Shown here piece by piece: positions 9,990-20,579 of a DNA stretch of 64,000 nucleotides (position 1 is its first letter; each line of letters starts with the position of its first letter). A program made the translations under genes and the position numbers. The notes beneath the pieces were generated by a model that saw only the letters and a list, made by a program, of their open reading frames with translations, had not been told where the DNA came from and did no database searches. Source of the stretch: CAYQEU01 sp964532005 (lineage in GTDB: Bacteria > Patescibacteriota > Doudnabacteria > UBA920); the NCBI GenBank assembly GCA_964532005.1, contig CAZHER010000004.1:22553-86552 (forward strand), given 5' to 3'.

Positions 9990-12900
9990 ATGAATATTGA
10001 CGAATATGGCGGAAATGCGAACCGTGTTAGCGGTAAGCAATCCAAAGGATTATTAAACCAAGCAATTACTGTGTTTGGTACCCATAGAAATCTAGCTCTG
10101 GCTGGAATTTTTGTATTTTTTGCTTTTGGTTTTTTCGCCTTAAGTTCGCTCAATGCTACTGAAGTCAAAGCTGCTGCTTGTAATGCCTCAACAACAGGAA
10201 ACTGGTCGGTTGGTGGTAACTGGACTGGGTGTACCGGCGCAGGCGGTGTTCCCGCAACAGGGGATACAATTACGATTAACCAAGGTGTAACAATAACAGT
10301 TGACAGCGGCAACCCAAGTGTTGCTGGTGTCACTATTGCCACAGGTGCAGGAGCCAATGGAATTAGTATTAGTACTGGACAAACTTTGACTGTCAATGGT
10401 AACTTTGCTTATTCAGCGAATACCAACACTGTCAACCAAACTGTCACTTTAAACGGTACTGGCAACTTAACAGTTACCGGTACTTGGTCAATGCCTGCTC
10501 CAACGAGCAGTGGATCTTCTTTGGTTACTTGTGCGGCATCGGCCACAGGGACATTAAGCGTCGGTTCGACTTTAACTATGACAGCTTCTAACGCTGGCGG
10601 CGGTGACGTTACTATTACTGGACTGACATGCACTATAGATGTCACCGGGTTGGTTACCATGACTGGCTCAGCAACTGCTGGCAACACAGCAATTATAAAC
10701 TCTACTACAGGAACATTACGGTTTAGAGGCGGGCTTACATTTGCCGGTACGGCCGCCCAAACTCAGCTAACCACTACCGGTGCAGGAACCATAAAATTTG
10801 CCGGAACAATGAACAACTCCGGTACCACTTCTATTAACGCTGGTACCACCTTAGAAATTACTGCCAATGCAACACTTAGCAAAACAGTGACTTGGGGTAA
10901 TGTAACTATTACAGCGGGCACTCTGACTCTAGGAATAGCCCAGACAGTTGCCGGGAACTGGACTAATAATAGTGCATCCAATGCATTAACAGGAAACTTT
11001 GTAGTTACCATGAGCGGCGCCAGCAAGACTATTGGCGGTTCATTTTTAACGCCGTTTTATGGGTTGTCCATAGGTAACGGCGCTTCAATTACGTTAAATA
11101 CAAGTTGTACTGTGGGAGCAGGCAATTTTGCCTATGCTTCTGGTGCAACAGCAACAACATTTACTCATGCCAGCGGAATTGACTTAACTGTCAATGGAAC
11201 TGCAAGCGTTACCCAACCTACCGGTGCGGTAACTAAAAACTGGCTAATTAATGCTGGTACTGCAACTGTTACCGGTACTACAACAATTGGGGGCAATACT
11301 AATACAGCAAGCAGAAAGGCTCAAATCACCATTACCTCAGGTACAGCTAATTTTGCTGCCTTAACTTTTAAGACAGGTACAACTGACGTACAAGTTGCCA
11401 ACGCTGTCCTTGATGTGTCAGGCGGTGCAGGAACTGTAAATATTTCCGGAACAATTACCCGCGCCAACCTTGCTACTATCACCCCGGGCACTACCAGCAC
11501 CATTAAGTTTACCGGGTCTGCTGCACAAACTGTTCCAATGGGCACAGCATCAAACACGTTTTGGGGAGCATGCACCACACAGTGTTACGCAAACTTAACA
11601 ATTTTAAATACTAATGCTTCAGGAGCAACTTTGGGTAATACTGTATCCTCTGGTAACATCACTGGGAATTTAACAATAGGAAACGGCTCAGTTGCCGCCA
11701 TATTTAATAACGGCGGCTTTGCAATTACTGGAACTGCCGGGGATACTTTTGAAGTTACCAACAATGCTACTTTTAACATGACCGGGACTTCAACTTACCC
11801 AACCGGTTTCTCAACTTTTACCTACGGTTCAACTAGTACTGTAAATTATAAGCAAACAAATGCCCCAACAGTTACTAATCCGGCCGGGAGTTATGGACAT
11901 TTAGGACTTCTACCAGCGGGTGCCAGTGCAATTGTGTTGCCGTCCGGCACTATTACAATTGCAGGCAACCTCACCATAGGTAATGGTACCAATGCTGGGG
12001 CCACTGCGACCGCAAATGACCCAACTATTAATCTAAGTGGTAATTTTACAATAGCTAACGGCGCAACTTTTGTAGCCACTGATAACAACTTGAGCATTGG
12101 CGGTAACTGGACATTGGGAGCAACAGGAGTCTTTACAGCCGGCGCTGGAACCGTGACATTTACCGCAACCGATGCCGGAAACACTTTAACTGGTAATATG
12201 ACCGGTACGAGCGCTTTTTATAATTTAACCTTTAATGGGAGCGGGGGGGATTGGTATTGTAATAGCGCGGCGGACCTGCGAGTGACCAATACACTGACTG
12301 TCACAGCAGGAACTTTTAAAGGGGTGTCCAGCGGTACCTATAATGCTTATGTAAATAATGGTTTGGTTGGTAACGGAATAATTAACACCAATGGCCTTGC
12401 TGGAAATTTTGTGATTGACGGTAGCTTCGGTGGTAATACAGACTGGACCTTCACCGGAGCATTGCAGATTAGTACATTGTCTGGCGGAGTAACCACTGCC
12501 ACCGGTAGCGGGAATATTACTTTAGACAGCACTTTTACCATAGCTTCTGGAACATTTAATGCCGGCAGTAAAATATATACTTTAACTCAAAGTTCGGGAA
12601 CACCATTCAATCCTTCTGCTGGCACGTTCAATGCCAACACGTCAACTTTTAGATTCACCGGAGCCGGGGCACTGACTATAGCAAGACCAGCAAATGGGTA
12701 TTATAATTTGGAGTCAAAACCTGCGGGTACAGTTACTCATACCTTGGCCAATGGGGGAACATTTACAATTGCCAATGACTTTGTTATTGGGACCGGTTCT
12801 CATACTTCGACTGTCAATGCCTCAACAAATAACCCAGTCATTGATATCAACAGAGACTTTATTATTAATGCCAGCGCGACTTTCTCTGCTTCCAGTGCTA

Positions 12901-15900
12901 ACATGACAATTGCCCGCAACTTTACTAACAGCGGAACTTTTACAGCTAATACAGGAACTGTAACTTTGGACACTACTACAACTGCTGTTGTGGCAGGTAG
13001 TGCTTCCACGGAAACAACTTTTCGGAATTTAACTATATCAGCAGGTGGAGCAAAGACAGTGCAGTTTACTTCTACTCATAAGTTTGGCGTTGTTTCTGGC
13101 GGTGTATTTACCAGTACCGGTATTAATGGCGGTAATGTGGTCATTACTTCCACCACTGGTAATTCCCAGTGGATAATGAACCACCAGGGAACAGAAAGCA
13201 CAACCTATACCACTGTATCTTGGTCTGGTTGTGAAACTAGCCCTGCCAGTACTCAGATTGATATGACTGGGACAGGCAATGTTAATGGCAATAATAATGG
13301 TACTTGTTGGTATTTTGGCGCAGTTGGCATTACAGTTTCCGGAACCGTTTATCAGGCGAATGAAAGCACTCCAGACGGTACAGGTTTCAATCTCAATCTT
13401 TCCAACGGTGGAGGGGTTGCTGTTAGTACTACATCCAATGGTAGCGGGGCATTCTCATTTACTGGAGTTACTACACCAAGTTCTGGAGACGTGATTACAA
13501 TTTGGATAGCCGGCGGTACTTACTTTGGAACTTTAGTATTTAAGTATGGGACATCTTGTACTGGTAACCCAGACTGTACCGGACTCACCATCGTTCGCGA
13601 CCAGGTTAGGATTGACTCAAAAAATGGCGGTAGTCCCACCAACACACAGTTTGCCGGATGCGATAATAACGATGGTGGTTTTGGATGTAATAGCACAGCT
13701 ATTGGTTTTGATAGTTACGACAACGGTAAGGGTGGCTATGATTTGGCTATTAGCGATGGCCGCAAGCTCAGAATTACCGATGGCGTTACCTTTACAGTTT
13801 CCGACGGCGCTCTATATACTAGCCCTTCGGCATCTAGTTCATCGGTAGATGGTGATTTGGTTATAGGAACTGGGTCTACATTAGCCATGGGTGCAAACGA
13901 ATTATTCGTGGGAGGAGATTTTACAAACAACGGTACGTTTAGTGAATCTGCCAGCCCTCACAGTGTTACATTCACGGCCACAGCTACTGGACACGTGATC
14001 GATCTTGGCACCGGAAATTTTGAAGACACGTATTTTACAGGAGTGGGTGGGGGATGGAGTTTCTCAGATGCAAATAATACCATTGCCGGCGGCCTTTTTG
14101 TTAACAATGGAACCTTAAGCGGCACCACTAACCTTACGGTAAATGGCGGTAATTTTAGAAGTGCAAATGCCGGTGCTATTAACTTGACCAATGGTACGGT
14201 TACGGTAGGGGGACAGGGTAACATTGGGGGCGCTACAACTACTAACTTAAATAATTTGACTTTGAGTGGGGGTAGCCAAACTTCCAGCGCGGCTTATGCA
14301 GGAACTATAAACATAGCTGGTGATTTGAGTGTGGGAGCAGGACATACGTTAGATGGTACAGAAAGCATTACTGTGAACGGTGTAGTCGGCGGCACAGGTA
14401 TAATCAATTTGAGTGGCGGTACTTTCACGCATAACATGGTAGGGACACAAAACTTTGGTGATAGTGGCAACTGGACCTTCAATAATCTGACTTTCAATAA
14501 AAATGGGGTAAGCGGCACAGCCAACATGACAGGTGCTGGAACTGTAACTGTCAGTTCAGTTTTGACTGTTAGCACCGGGACAACTTTAGATGCTAACAGC
14601 AAAACCTTCATTTTAAGTGGATCGGGAACTCCACTGGTTATTACCGGAACACTGGGGCTTACCGGTGGCATATCTACATTTAGCTATCGTGGCACTTCTG
14701 CTACTAATGTTGCCAGTGCTACTTATGACAATGTTGACTTTTCTCCTGGATCGGGGTCGCCTACTTACACTATTTCCGATGTATTTACTATTAATAATGA
14801 CTTTACTTTAGCTGGAGCAGGCAACGCTACCGTAACTGCTAACAATGTAGATGTTGTAATCGATATCAATGGCGACGTTTCCATAGGCAGCGGCGACACT
14901 TTTGTCGCTTCTAACGTAAATGATATGACAGTTGCTGGAAGCTGGACTAACAGCGGTACATTTACCCACAATGGTGCTCAAGTCTTTTTTGACGGGACTA
15001 ATACAGGTAAAACAATTACTTCTGGTTCAAGTGCCTTTGGTCTTATTACTATATCAGGGTCAGGGGGAGGCTGGACGCTGCAAGACAATATGACAACAGG
15101 CGCGCTTGGTATAGTTAATGGAGACTTAAATGCCTCTTCTAGAACTATTACTTTAACAAATTCTGGTTCGCCATTTGCTAAAATTGGTGGTACCTTCACT
15201 CAAGGTACTTCCACTGTAAATTACACAGGCACAAGTGCTACCAATGTTTTGGCTTTAAACGGTGCCAGTACCACTGACGCCTATTACAACTTAGGGCTAG
15301 GAACTACATCCGACGTTTCTGCAGTTACATATACATCATTAGGAAGTACAACAGTAAACGGGACAATCACTATTGGTAACGCCGGTTCTACTGGTATCGA
15401 CTATTTTGCTTTGGGGTCAACTACTTTGACATTAAAGGGAAGCGGAACTCCACTAAGTCCCGTTTCTGGTAAAGGTGGTATACTTTCAGAAACTTCCACA
15501 ATCCAATTCACTTCAGGATCCGGAGTAGCTGCTCTCTCTAGTGTGATAGTGAGTTATAACAATCTGATCATTAATGGTACCGGAACTTTCAATACAGGAG
15601 CTAATATAAGTACTGGCGGTGATTTAACAGTTACTTCTGGTACTTTGGCAGGGACTCATAATGTAGAAGTACAAGGTGGTGACGTAACTGGCAACGGTAT
15701 AATTAACATGTCAGGTGGTTCGATTTTTGCAGCATGGGGTACTGGTAATTTTGGTGGCGATGGCAATTGGACTTTTAACCAGCTAGAGTTTGCTGAAGAA
15801 CCAGGATACACTCAAACTGCTACTGGCTCTGGATCTATAACCACAGCAATATTAGTATTGAATGGAACTTTAAACGCTGGTAGTAAAACTTGGACTATAA

Positions 15901-18236
15901 CTGGTACTGGAAATTCATTTACAAATGGGGGAGGTACGTTAAATGCCCAGAATTCTACTTTTAACTTTACCGGTGCTGGAGCTACTAATATCCCAGCCTA
16001 TACATATAACAACCTTGGTATAAAACCAGGTGCGAACAGTGCTACCCATACCATGGGTACAGCAGGATCTCAAGCTTTTGTAGTGGGTGGTACGCTAACA
16101 GTAGGTAATGGTTCTAATACCGGGGTGACAGTTACTGCAGCAAGCTGGAACCCAACAATTGATGTAAATGGAACCAGTACTGCTGTTGATATTAAAGCTA
16201 ACACTACTTTTATTGCTCCTGCCAATACTTTTACTGTTGCTGGAAACTGGGTTAATGCAGGTACGTTCAATGCAAATAGCGCTACTGTTACATTGGACGC
16301 CTCGTCTGGTTCCAAGACAATTACCACTGGCGGAAGTAGTTTTGGTGGCCTTACTCTTGGCGGTGCAGCCACCTTTACTCCTCAGGATACGCTTACGGTC
16401 ACTGCCAATTTAACTGTTAATAATGGAACTTTGGCAGGCACGCAAAATATTAATGTGGCGGCTAGTTTGTCCGGTAACGGAGATGTTAACCTTACCGGCG
16501 GAACTTTGACCTTAACCGGTAGCGGAGTATTTAATAGCGAGACTAACTGGGATTTCAACAATATCTCTATTAGTAATGGAGCGCTGTATTACGGTCAAGG
16601 CGGCGGTTCAGTTACCATTGCAGGCCAGCTTACAACCGGCGTCAGTTCAGATTTTTATGCAGGTTCTAGCAAGAACTGGATAATGGCCGGTGCCGGCACC
16701 CCAATTAGTATAGGGGCACTAGCTGGGTTTAATGCGGAAACTTCCAAGTTTACTTACACCTCAGCTACAGGAATAACTCAGCTGGCAAGTGAATCAATGA
16801 CCGGAGCAAAAAGATTTTATGATCTTGAAATTAATAGCGCAGGTGACACTTTTAACGCTGGGATAGACGCACAAGTAGAAAACAGCTTACACGTCGGGGG
16901 AGGAACTTTAGACTTTGGCAACAATGGATTGGTTATGGGTGTGCCGGGAAGTTCTAGTACAATTACTGTTGATATAGGGCAGTCGTTACTACAAAACGGC
17001 GGACTAACTGAGTTCAAACAGGATGGGGGAACCCATTTAATAAATGGTCCCGGAACAATTACTTTGGGGAATATTGATATTGGCATAGATGGTAATGGTT
17101 CCGCAGTACATTTGATAGGAGCAACCACAACCTTAACAGTCAAAGGAGTTTTGCATATTCGCAATAAGTCGACTTTTAATGGAAATCAAGGAACATTGAT
17201 TCTCAAAGATGTAAGTGAAACTGGTTCACCAGTTAACAATGAAAATGAATTTATAGTATCAAATGCAACAGTAGAATATGCTTCTACTGGAACCAGCGGC
17301 ACCACAGTTATAGGGACTTCATATGGCAACTTAATAGTAAATAAAGCCGGCAATACGTTTACACCTAACGACAATATTACTGTTGAACACGATTTGACTA
17401 TTACAGCTGGCACGTTTATGGCTCCAACAAACTTGACCATTGGAGAGGATTTTACAAACAATGGTACATTCACAAATAACAGCGGTACTGTAGTTTTCAA
17501 TCCTAATTTTAACAATAAAACCAGCGTAATTGGAGGCTCTTCCAACACAACATTTTATAACTTTACAACCAGTACCCCAGACAGTGCTATAAAATTTGCT
17601 GCTGGTAGAACTTACACCTTCACAGGACAGTTTTTCATGAGTGGTGCACAAGGAAACCCAATTAAGCTTCAAAGTACAGTTCCGGACTCACAGTGGTTTA
17701 TAGATATTGAAGGAACTGTATCAGTAAACTATTTGGCTGTCAGGGATTCGGGGTGTAATGCAAGCAATGATATTAGTACTGCCGGACATAGGATATTAGA
17801 CCAAGGGAATAATGGTACTTGTTGGAAATTTATTAAGCTTGGCGGAATTATTGGCAGCTCTGGCGGCGGTGCAGGTTCTGGTGGTTCTGGCGGCGGCGGC
17901 GGTGGTTCTGGCGGCGGCGGAAACGGAAACGTACAAGCTACTGCAACAGCAACTATTCAGGGCGGTGTTGTAAATGGAACAGAAATTACTCAGGGAGGTG
18001 CAGGTTACAGCGTAGTACCGTTAGTATGTTTTGTAGGGGGAAGTCCTTCAGTTACTGCAACAGGTACTGCGAATATTTCTGGCGGTGCTGTAATTTCTAT
18101 TAACATTACTTTGGGAGGGACCGGCTACCAATCTATCCCAACTGTTTCTATTGGTGCTCCTGGCACTTCAGGGGGAACCTGTGGTTCTGGCGGCGGCGGT
18201 GGTGGTTCTGGCGGCGGCGGCGGCGGAGCACCATAA
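9990..18236 (+). CDS. Giant exported beta-repeat surface protein
   Basis: 2748 aa, complete. A basic N-terminus is followed by a hydrophobic segment (about residues 34-55) and a likely signal cleavage site near VKAAA. The rest is Thr/Gly/Asn/Ser-rich and built from degenerate 20-30-residue repeats such as GTFTNNSGTVTLD and LTVGNG, typical of parallel beta-helix or filamentous adhesins. Isolated Cys pairs and conserved W-Y-F-G spots near 1100 and 2580 suggest module borders. The C-terminus has two Gly/Ser-rich stretches (nt 17860-17930 and 18184-18229) that could be a flexible tether. No LPxTG motif or terminal transmembrane helix is visible, so cell attachment is unknown. Two membrane-anchored genes follow and may help display it. 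Confidence 0.85.
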   Translation: MNIDEYGGNANRVSGKQSKGLLNQAITVFGTHRNLALAGIFVFFAFGFFALSSLNATEVKAAACNASTTGNWSVGGNWTGCTGAGGVPATGDTITINQGVTITVDSGNPSVAGVTIATGAGANGISISTGQTLTVNGNFAYSANTNTVNQTVTLNGTGNLTVTGTWSMPAPTSSGSSLVTCAASATGTLSVGSTLTMTASNAGGGDVTITGLTCTIDVTGLVTMTGSATAGNTAIINSTTGTLRFRGGLTFAGTAAQTQLTTTGAGTIKFAGTMNNSGTTSINAGTTLEITANATLSKTVTWGNVTITAGTLTLGIAQTVAGNWTNNSASNALTGNFVVTMSGASKTIGGSFLTPFYGLSIGNGASITLNTSCTVGAGNFAYASGATATTFTHASGIDLTVNGTASVTQPTGAVTKNWLINAGTATVTGTTTIGGNTNTASRKAQITITSGTANFAALTFKTGTTDVQVANAVLDVSGGAGTVNISGTITRANLATITPGTTSTIKFTGSAAQTVPMGTASNTFWGACTTQCYANLTILNTNASGATLGNTVSSGNITGNLTIGNGSVAAIFNNGGFAITGTAGDTFEVTNNATFNMTGTSTYPTGFSTFTYGSTSTVNYKQTNAPTVTNPAGSYGHLGLLPAGASAIVLPSGTITIAGNLTIGNGTNAGATATANDPTINLSGNFTIANGATFVATDNNLSIGGNWTLGATGVFTAGAGTVTFTATDAGNTLTGNMTGTSAFYNLTFNGSGGDWYCNSAADLRVTNTLTVTAGTFKGVSSGTYNAYVNNGLVGNGIINTNGLAGNFVIDGSFGGNTDWTFTGALQISTLSGGVTTATGSGNITLDSTFTIASGTFNAGSKIYTLTQSSGTPFNPSAGTFNANTSTFRFTGAGALTIARPANGYYNLESKPAGTVTHTLANGGTFTIANDFVIGTGSHTSTVNASTNNPVIDINRDFIINASATFSASSANMTIARNFTNSGTFTANTGTVTLDTTTTAVVAGSASTETTFRNLTISAGGAKTVQFTSTHKFGVVSGGVFTSTGINGGNVVITSTTGNSQWIMNHQGTESTTYTTVSWSGCETSPASTQIDMTGTGNVNGNNNGTCWYFGAVGITVSGTVYQANESTPDGTGFNLNLSNGGGVAVSTTSNGSGAFSFTGVTTPSSGDVITIWIAGGTYFGTLVFKYGTSCTGNPDCTGLTIVRDQVRIDSKNGGSPTNTQFAGCDNNDGGFGCNSTAIGFDSYDNGKGGYDLAISDGRKLRITDGVTFTVSDGALYTSPSASSSSVDGDLVIGTGSTLAMGANELFVGGDFTNNGTFSESASPHSVTFTATATGHVIDLGTGNFEDTYFTGVGGGWSFSDANNTIAGGLFVNNGTLSGTTNLTVNGGNFRSANAGAINLTNGTVTVGGQGNIGGATTTNLNNLTLSGGSQTSSAAYAGTINIAGDLSVGAGHTLDGTESITVNGVVGGTGIINLSGGTFTHNMVGTQNFGDSGNWTFNNLTFNKNGVSGTANMTGAGTVTVSSVLTVSTGTTLDANSKTFILSGSGTPLVITGTLGLTGGISTFSYRGTSATNVASATYDNVDFSPGSGSPTYTISDVFTINNDFTLAGAGNATVTANNVDVVIDINGDVSIGSGDTFVASNVNDMTVAGSWTNSGTFTHNGAQVFFDGTNTGKTITSGSSAFGLITISGSGGGWTLQDNMTTGALGIVNGDLNASSRTITLTNSGSPFAKIGGTFTQGTSTVNYTGTSATNVLALNGASTTDAYYNLGLGTTSDVSAVTYTSLGSTTVNGTITIGNAGSTGIDYFALGSTTLTLKGSGTPLSPVSGKGGILSETSTIQFTSGSGVAALSSVIVSYNNLIINGTGTFNTGANISTGGDLTVTSGTLAGTHNVEVQGGDVTGNGIINMSGGSIFAAWGTGNFGGDGNWTFNQLEFAEEPGYTQTATGSGSITTAILVLNGTLNAGSKTWTITGTGNSFTNGGGTLNAQNSTFNFTGAGATNIPAYTYNNLGIKPGANSATHTMGTAGSQAFVVGGTLTVGNGSNTGVTVTAASWNPTIDVNGTSTAVDIKANTTFIAPANTFTVAGNWVNAGTFNANSATVTLDASSGSKTITTGGSSFGGLTLGGAATFTPQDTLTVTANLTVNNGTLAGTQNINVAASLSGNGDVNLTGGTLTLTGSGVFNSETNWDFNNISISNGALYYGQGGGSVTIAGQLTTGVSSDFYAGSSKNWIMAGAGTPISIGALAGFNAETSKFTYTSATGITQLASESMTGAKRFYDLEINSAGDTFNAGIDAQVENSLHVGGGTLDFGNNGLVMGVPGSSSTITVDIGQSLLQNGGLTEFKQDGGTHLINGPGTITLGNIDIGIDGNGSAVHLIGATTTLTVKGVLHIRNKSTFNGNQGTLILKDVSETGSPVNNENEFIVSNATVEYASTGTSGTTVIGTSYGNLIVNKAGNTFTPNDNITVEHDLTITAGTFMAPTNLTIGEDFTNNGTFTNNSGTVVFNPNFNNKTSVIGGSSNTTFYNFTTSTPDSAIKFAAGRTYTFTGQFFMSGAQGNPIKLQSTVPDSQWFIDIEGTVSVNYLAVRDSGCNASNDISTAGHRILDQGNNGTCWKFIKLGGIIGSSGGGAGSGGSGGGGGGSGGGGNGNVQATATATIQGGVVNGTEITQGGAGYSVVPLVCFVGGSPSVTATGTANISGGAVISINITLGGTGYQSIPTVSIGAPGTSGGTCGSGGGGGGSGGGGGGAP

Positions 18237-18255
18237 TTTACTTTAGTAAGCTCTT

Positions 18256-18285
18256 TTGCCCAAATGTCCTTTGTTGCCCTATACT
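18256..18285 (+). promoter_or_regulatory. Promoter, predicted leaderless start at 18292
   Basis: A -35-like TTGCCC (18256-18261), an 18-bp spacer and -10 TATACT (18280-18285), six bases before the ATG at 18292. A longer reading from TTG at 18256 would start on the -35 box, so the downstream ATG is preferred. Confidence 0.6.
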
Positions 18286-18291
18286 ACTGTT

Positions 18292-18888
18292 ATGGCTAAA
18301 ATAGAAGAAAAATTAGAAAGTAAATTAGAGAAAAATGATTTTCTAGCACCAGCCGATCAGCCTATGGATAATAGAATCTTTATTCCTAGGCCCGCCGGCG
18401 GTGCTTTTTTTACTTTTTCCAATTTTAGTAAGATTCTTCCATGGTTATGCATTGTCTTGGTAATGGCCGGGGCAGGCATATGGTTTGGTTTGCAGTATAA
18501 TGTTGCAAATCAGCAAGCTGAAGCTGAAACAGCTGCACAAACACCGCCTGTTCAAACCGCAGAAGAGCAAACCAATGCAGCCATTGAAAAAATAGGAAAA
18601 CTGATGGTGTTGCCTGATAATGAACTGCCAGATTTAGCTACGATTACAGATCCTTCCAAACTTAGCAATCATCCATTTTTTTCAAAAGCTGAAAAAGGAG
18701 ATAAGGTCTTAATTTATAACGCCGCTAAAAAAGCAATCTTATACAGCGAGCGTTTGAACAAAATTGTTGACGTCAGCCCTATTACCCAAGGCGATGCTTT
18801 AAAAAATTCGCAAGAGCAAGAGGGAATGGTAGCTGGCAGTTCTACGACAGAAGATGAAAATAGCAATAGCAATGAAATTAGGCCATAA
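18292..18888 (+). CDS. Small single-pass membrane protein of CPR type, unknown function
   Basis: 198 aa from the ATG at 18292. A charged cytoplasmic N-terminus (MAKIEEKLESKLEK) is followed by a Pro-rich stretch, one transmembrane helix (LPWLCIVLVMAGAGIWFGL) and an extracytoplasmic domain containing GDKVLIYNAAKKAILY. I recognise this arrangement as recurrent in CPR genomes but know no function. It follows the giant surface gene by 55 nt with its own promoter, and its 3' end overlaps the next gene by 35 nt (or 17 nt if that gene starts at 18872). Confidence 0.75.
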   Translation: MAKIEEKLESKLEKNDFLAPADQPMDNRIFIPRPAGGAFFTFSNFSKILPWLCIVLVMAGAGIWFGLQYNVANQQAEAETAAQTPPVQTAEEQTNAAIEKIGKLMVLPDNELPDLATITDPSKLSNHPFFSKAEKGDKVLIYNAAKKAILYSERLNKIVDVSPITQGDALKNSQEQEGMVAGSSTTEDENSNSNEIRP

Positions 18889-20023
18889 ACAATTTAGTCA
18901 TCATCACGTTCACAGATTGTTCCATATTTCTATGGGACTGTGTTTTGCTTTCATACTGTTAACAATTGTAGCAGGAATGGTTAGTGTGTGGTTGCAAGCT
19001 GGTGCAGACACGACTCCCAAAAGTGGCACCATGACCGTGACAGCTATTGTGGGAGGAATTAATCCCGGACCTATTACATCCGGCGGGTCATCCATACCCC
19101 CTTCAAATAATCAAATCCCCACAATTACCATATATGCAGAGCCATATGGCCAAGTCCCTCAAAAGGCCGTAGTGGTCGGACAGAACACAGTACCTGCTTA
19201 CGCATTTCTTAGCGCGAACCCAGCTTTTTCCGGACAATCTTCGGTAGGGAACAGTTTGATATTCTTATCTATTTCAGGCCCGCAGAATTTTAACAGTACT
19301 GCACTGGCAGGAAATGACGGAAAATGGTTTTGGCAATCTCCCGAAAAGTTTAAGCCGGGAATCTATACCATTATAGCTACTGTGTATAATCCAAATGATC
19401 TCACAAAGTTTAGTACGGCAAAAACCTACTTTGTAATTTCCGAGCAAGACAACAACCCGACTCAGCCTGAATTTCCAGGGACAGGACAGCCTACAGGACA
19501 ACCAGGGGAACAACCTGGAGAAAACGGCTTAGGTAAGGCATTATTTGGTATATTTTTTGAAGTCCTAAAAGATTACAAAAAAATTACAGTTGGTAAGGAG
19601 GTTGTAGTAGCAATAACACTGGTTAACAATAATCCAAAAATTGAAGTTCATGATCAAGAAATTGAGTATAAAGTTATCGGCGTAGATGGCAAGGTTATAA
19701 TGGAATCAAAAGATACGGTTTCATTCAGCAGTATTTCAAGATTTTTAAAAACAATTTTAACCGCACCAAGAACAAAACCGGGCGTATATACAGTTCAAGT
19801 AACCAGTACTTATGAAGGAATTACTTCTACCGCATCAGACACTTTTGTTTTGGAGCCGTTCTTGTTCAGCGAAAATGAATCAGATACCAGCCCAATGATA
19901 CTGTGGAGTGCTTTGGCAGGATTGCTGCTGCTGTTTCTATTTTTGGTCTTGGTGGCTTACCATCAAGTCAGACTGGTTACCAGACATATCCACGAGCATA
20001 ATAATAGGTGGCACAAAGACTAG
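18854..20023 (+). CDS. Surface protein with N- and C-terminal membrane segments and Ig-like domain
   Basis: 389 aa if started at 18854; an ATG at 18872 (MKLGHKQF) is an alternative, and both overlap the preceding gene. A His-rich cytoplasmic start is followed by a hydrophobic helix (about 28-52). An extracellular part includes an Ig-like beta region (about 90-190), a Pro/Gly/Gln linker and a second beta domain. A strong C-terminal helix (about 350-372) ends in a His/Arg-rich tail. Its two anchors and beta domains suit a structural partner for the giant protein upstream. A good terminator follows the stop. Confidence 0.75.
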   Translation: MKIAIAMKLGHKQFSHHHVHRLFHISMGLCFAFILLTIVAGMVSVWLQAGADTTPKSGTMTVTAIVGGINPGPITSGGSSIPPSNNQIPTITIYAEPYGQVPQKAVVVGQNTVPAYAFLSANPAFSGQSSVGNSLIFLSISGPQNFNSTALAGNDGKWFWQSPEKFKPGIYTIIATVYNPNDLTKFSTAKTYFVISEQDNNPTQPEFPGTGQPTGQPGEQPGENGLGKALFGIFFEVLKDYKKITVGKEVVVAITLVNNNPKIEVHDQEIEYKVIGVDGKVIMESKDTVSFSSISRFLKTILTAPRTKPGVYTVQVTSTYEGITSTASDTFVLEPFLFSENESDTSPMILWSALAGLLLLFLFLVLVAYHQVRLVTRHIHEHNNRWHKD

Positions 20024-20031
20024 ATAAATAA

Positions 20032-20055
20032 AACCCCTGCTTTTCAGCAGGGGTT
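20032..20055 (+). terminator. Intrinsic terminator
   Basis: Perfect 10-bp stem (20032-20041 with 20046-20055) and a TTTC loop, followed by GTTTTGT. It closes the second surface operon ahead of convergent genes. Confidence 0.9.
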
Positions 20056-20068
20056 GTTTTGTAATGAT

Positions 20069-20575
20069 TTACCAAGTATTGCATGCAGTGGAGCCGCTAC
20101 AAACCATCCAGGCAGTGGTTGGTCTTACTGGATCGTAAAACAGTTCGGTACTGGAAGGAAAACTTTCTGGCCCAACGTCATGAATAATCAATTTATAGCT
20201 GTACCCATCAGATCGGTAGTTGAACCCCGACCAGCCGGTGGTAATATTTAACGGGTCGGTTGGCAGAGCTCCTAAATAAGTTCCTGCTAGTCCGGGTATG
20301 TATGCATTTGCGCCGCTGGTGGTTTTGCTGCCACCATTAGCTGAAATTCCCCACCATGAGCCACCGGTGCTGGGAAAACTGTTGTTGGCTGTAAAATAAC
20401 CTTCCAATGCTTTTTGTAGCTGTATTAAATTCGCTCTGCGAGTTGTTTCTCTTGAGCTTTTTCTGGAGCTCGATAAAGATGCTAGAATCACGCTGGCCAC
20501 CATGGCAATCAATCCTATTACTATCATCAGTTCTACAAGGCTAAACCCTTTTTGATTTTTAGATTTTTTTAGCAT
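20069..20575 (-). CDS. Type IV prepilin-like protein (pseudopilin)
   Basis: 168 aa. A short basic leader ends in the prepilin peptidase motif KG|FSLVELMIVIGLIAM, with Glu at +5 and a hydrophobic alpha-1 helix. An SSRKSSRETTRRANLIQLQ segment follows, then a region with SFPSTGGSWWGI and a C-terminal part with DGYSYKL and two Cys (CSGSTAC), resembling PilA/PulG-type pilins. It would be cleaved by PilD and assembled into a pilus or pseudopilus. Four bases separate it from the upstream membrane protein, with the SOD gene further upstream, so the three form one minus-strand operon. Confidence 0.9.
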   Translation of the reverse strand: MLKKSKNQKGFSLVELMIVIGLIAMVASVILASLSSSRKSSRETTRRANLIQLQKALEGYFTANNSFPSTGGSWWGISANGGSKTTSGANAYIPGLAGTYLGALPTDPLNITTGWSGFNYRSDGYSYKLIIHDVGPESFPSSTELFYDPVRPTTAWMVCSGSTACNTW

Positions 20576-20579
20576 AGGT

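Noticed and set aside
9990..18236. Regular repeats that might be CRISPR or tandem-repeat arrays
   Set aside because: The repeats are degenerate, in frame and vary at the DNA level, as expected for protein repeats; no uniform repeat-spacer pattern exists in the window.
18256..18291. TTG start giving 12 extra residues on the small membrane protein
   Set aside because: It coincides with the -35 box of a promoter whose -10 lies six bases before the ATG at 18292.
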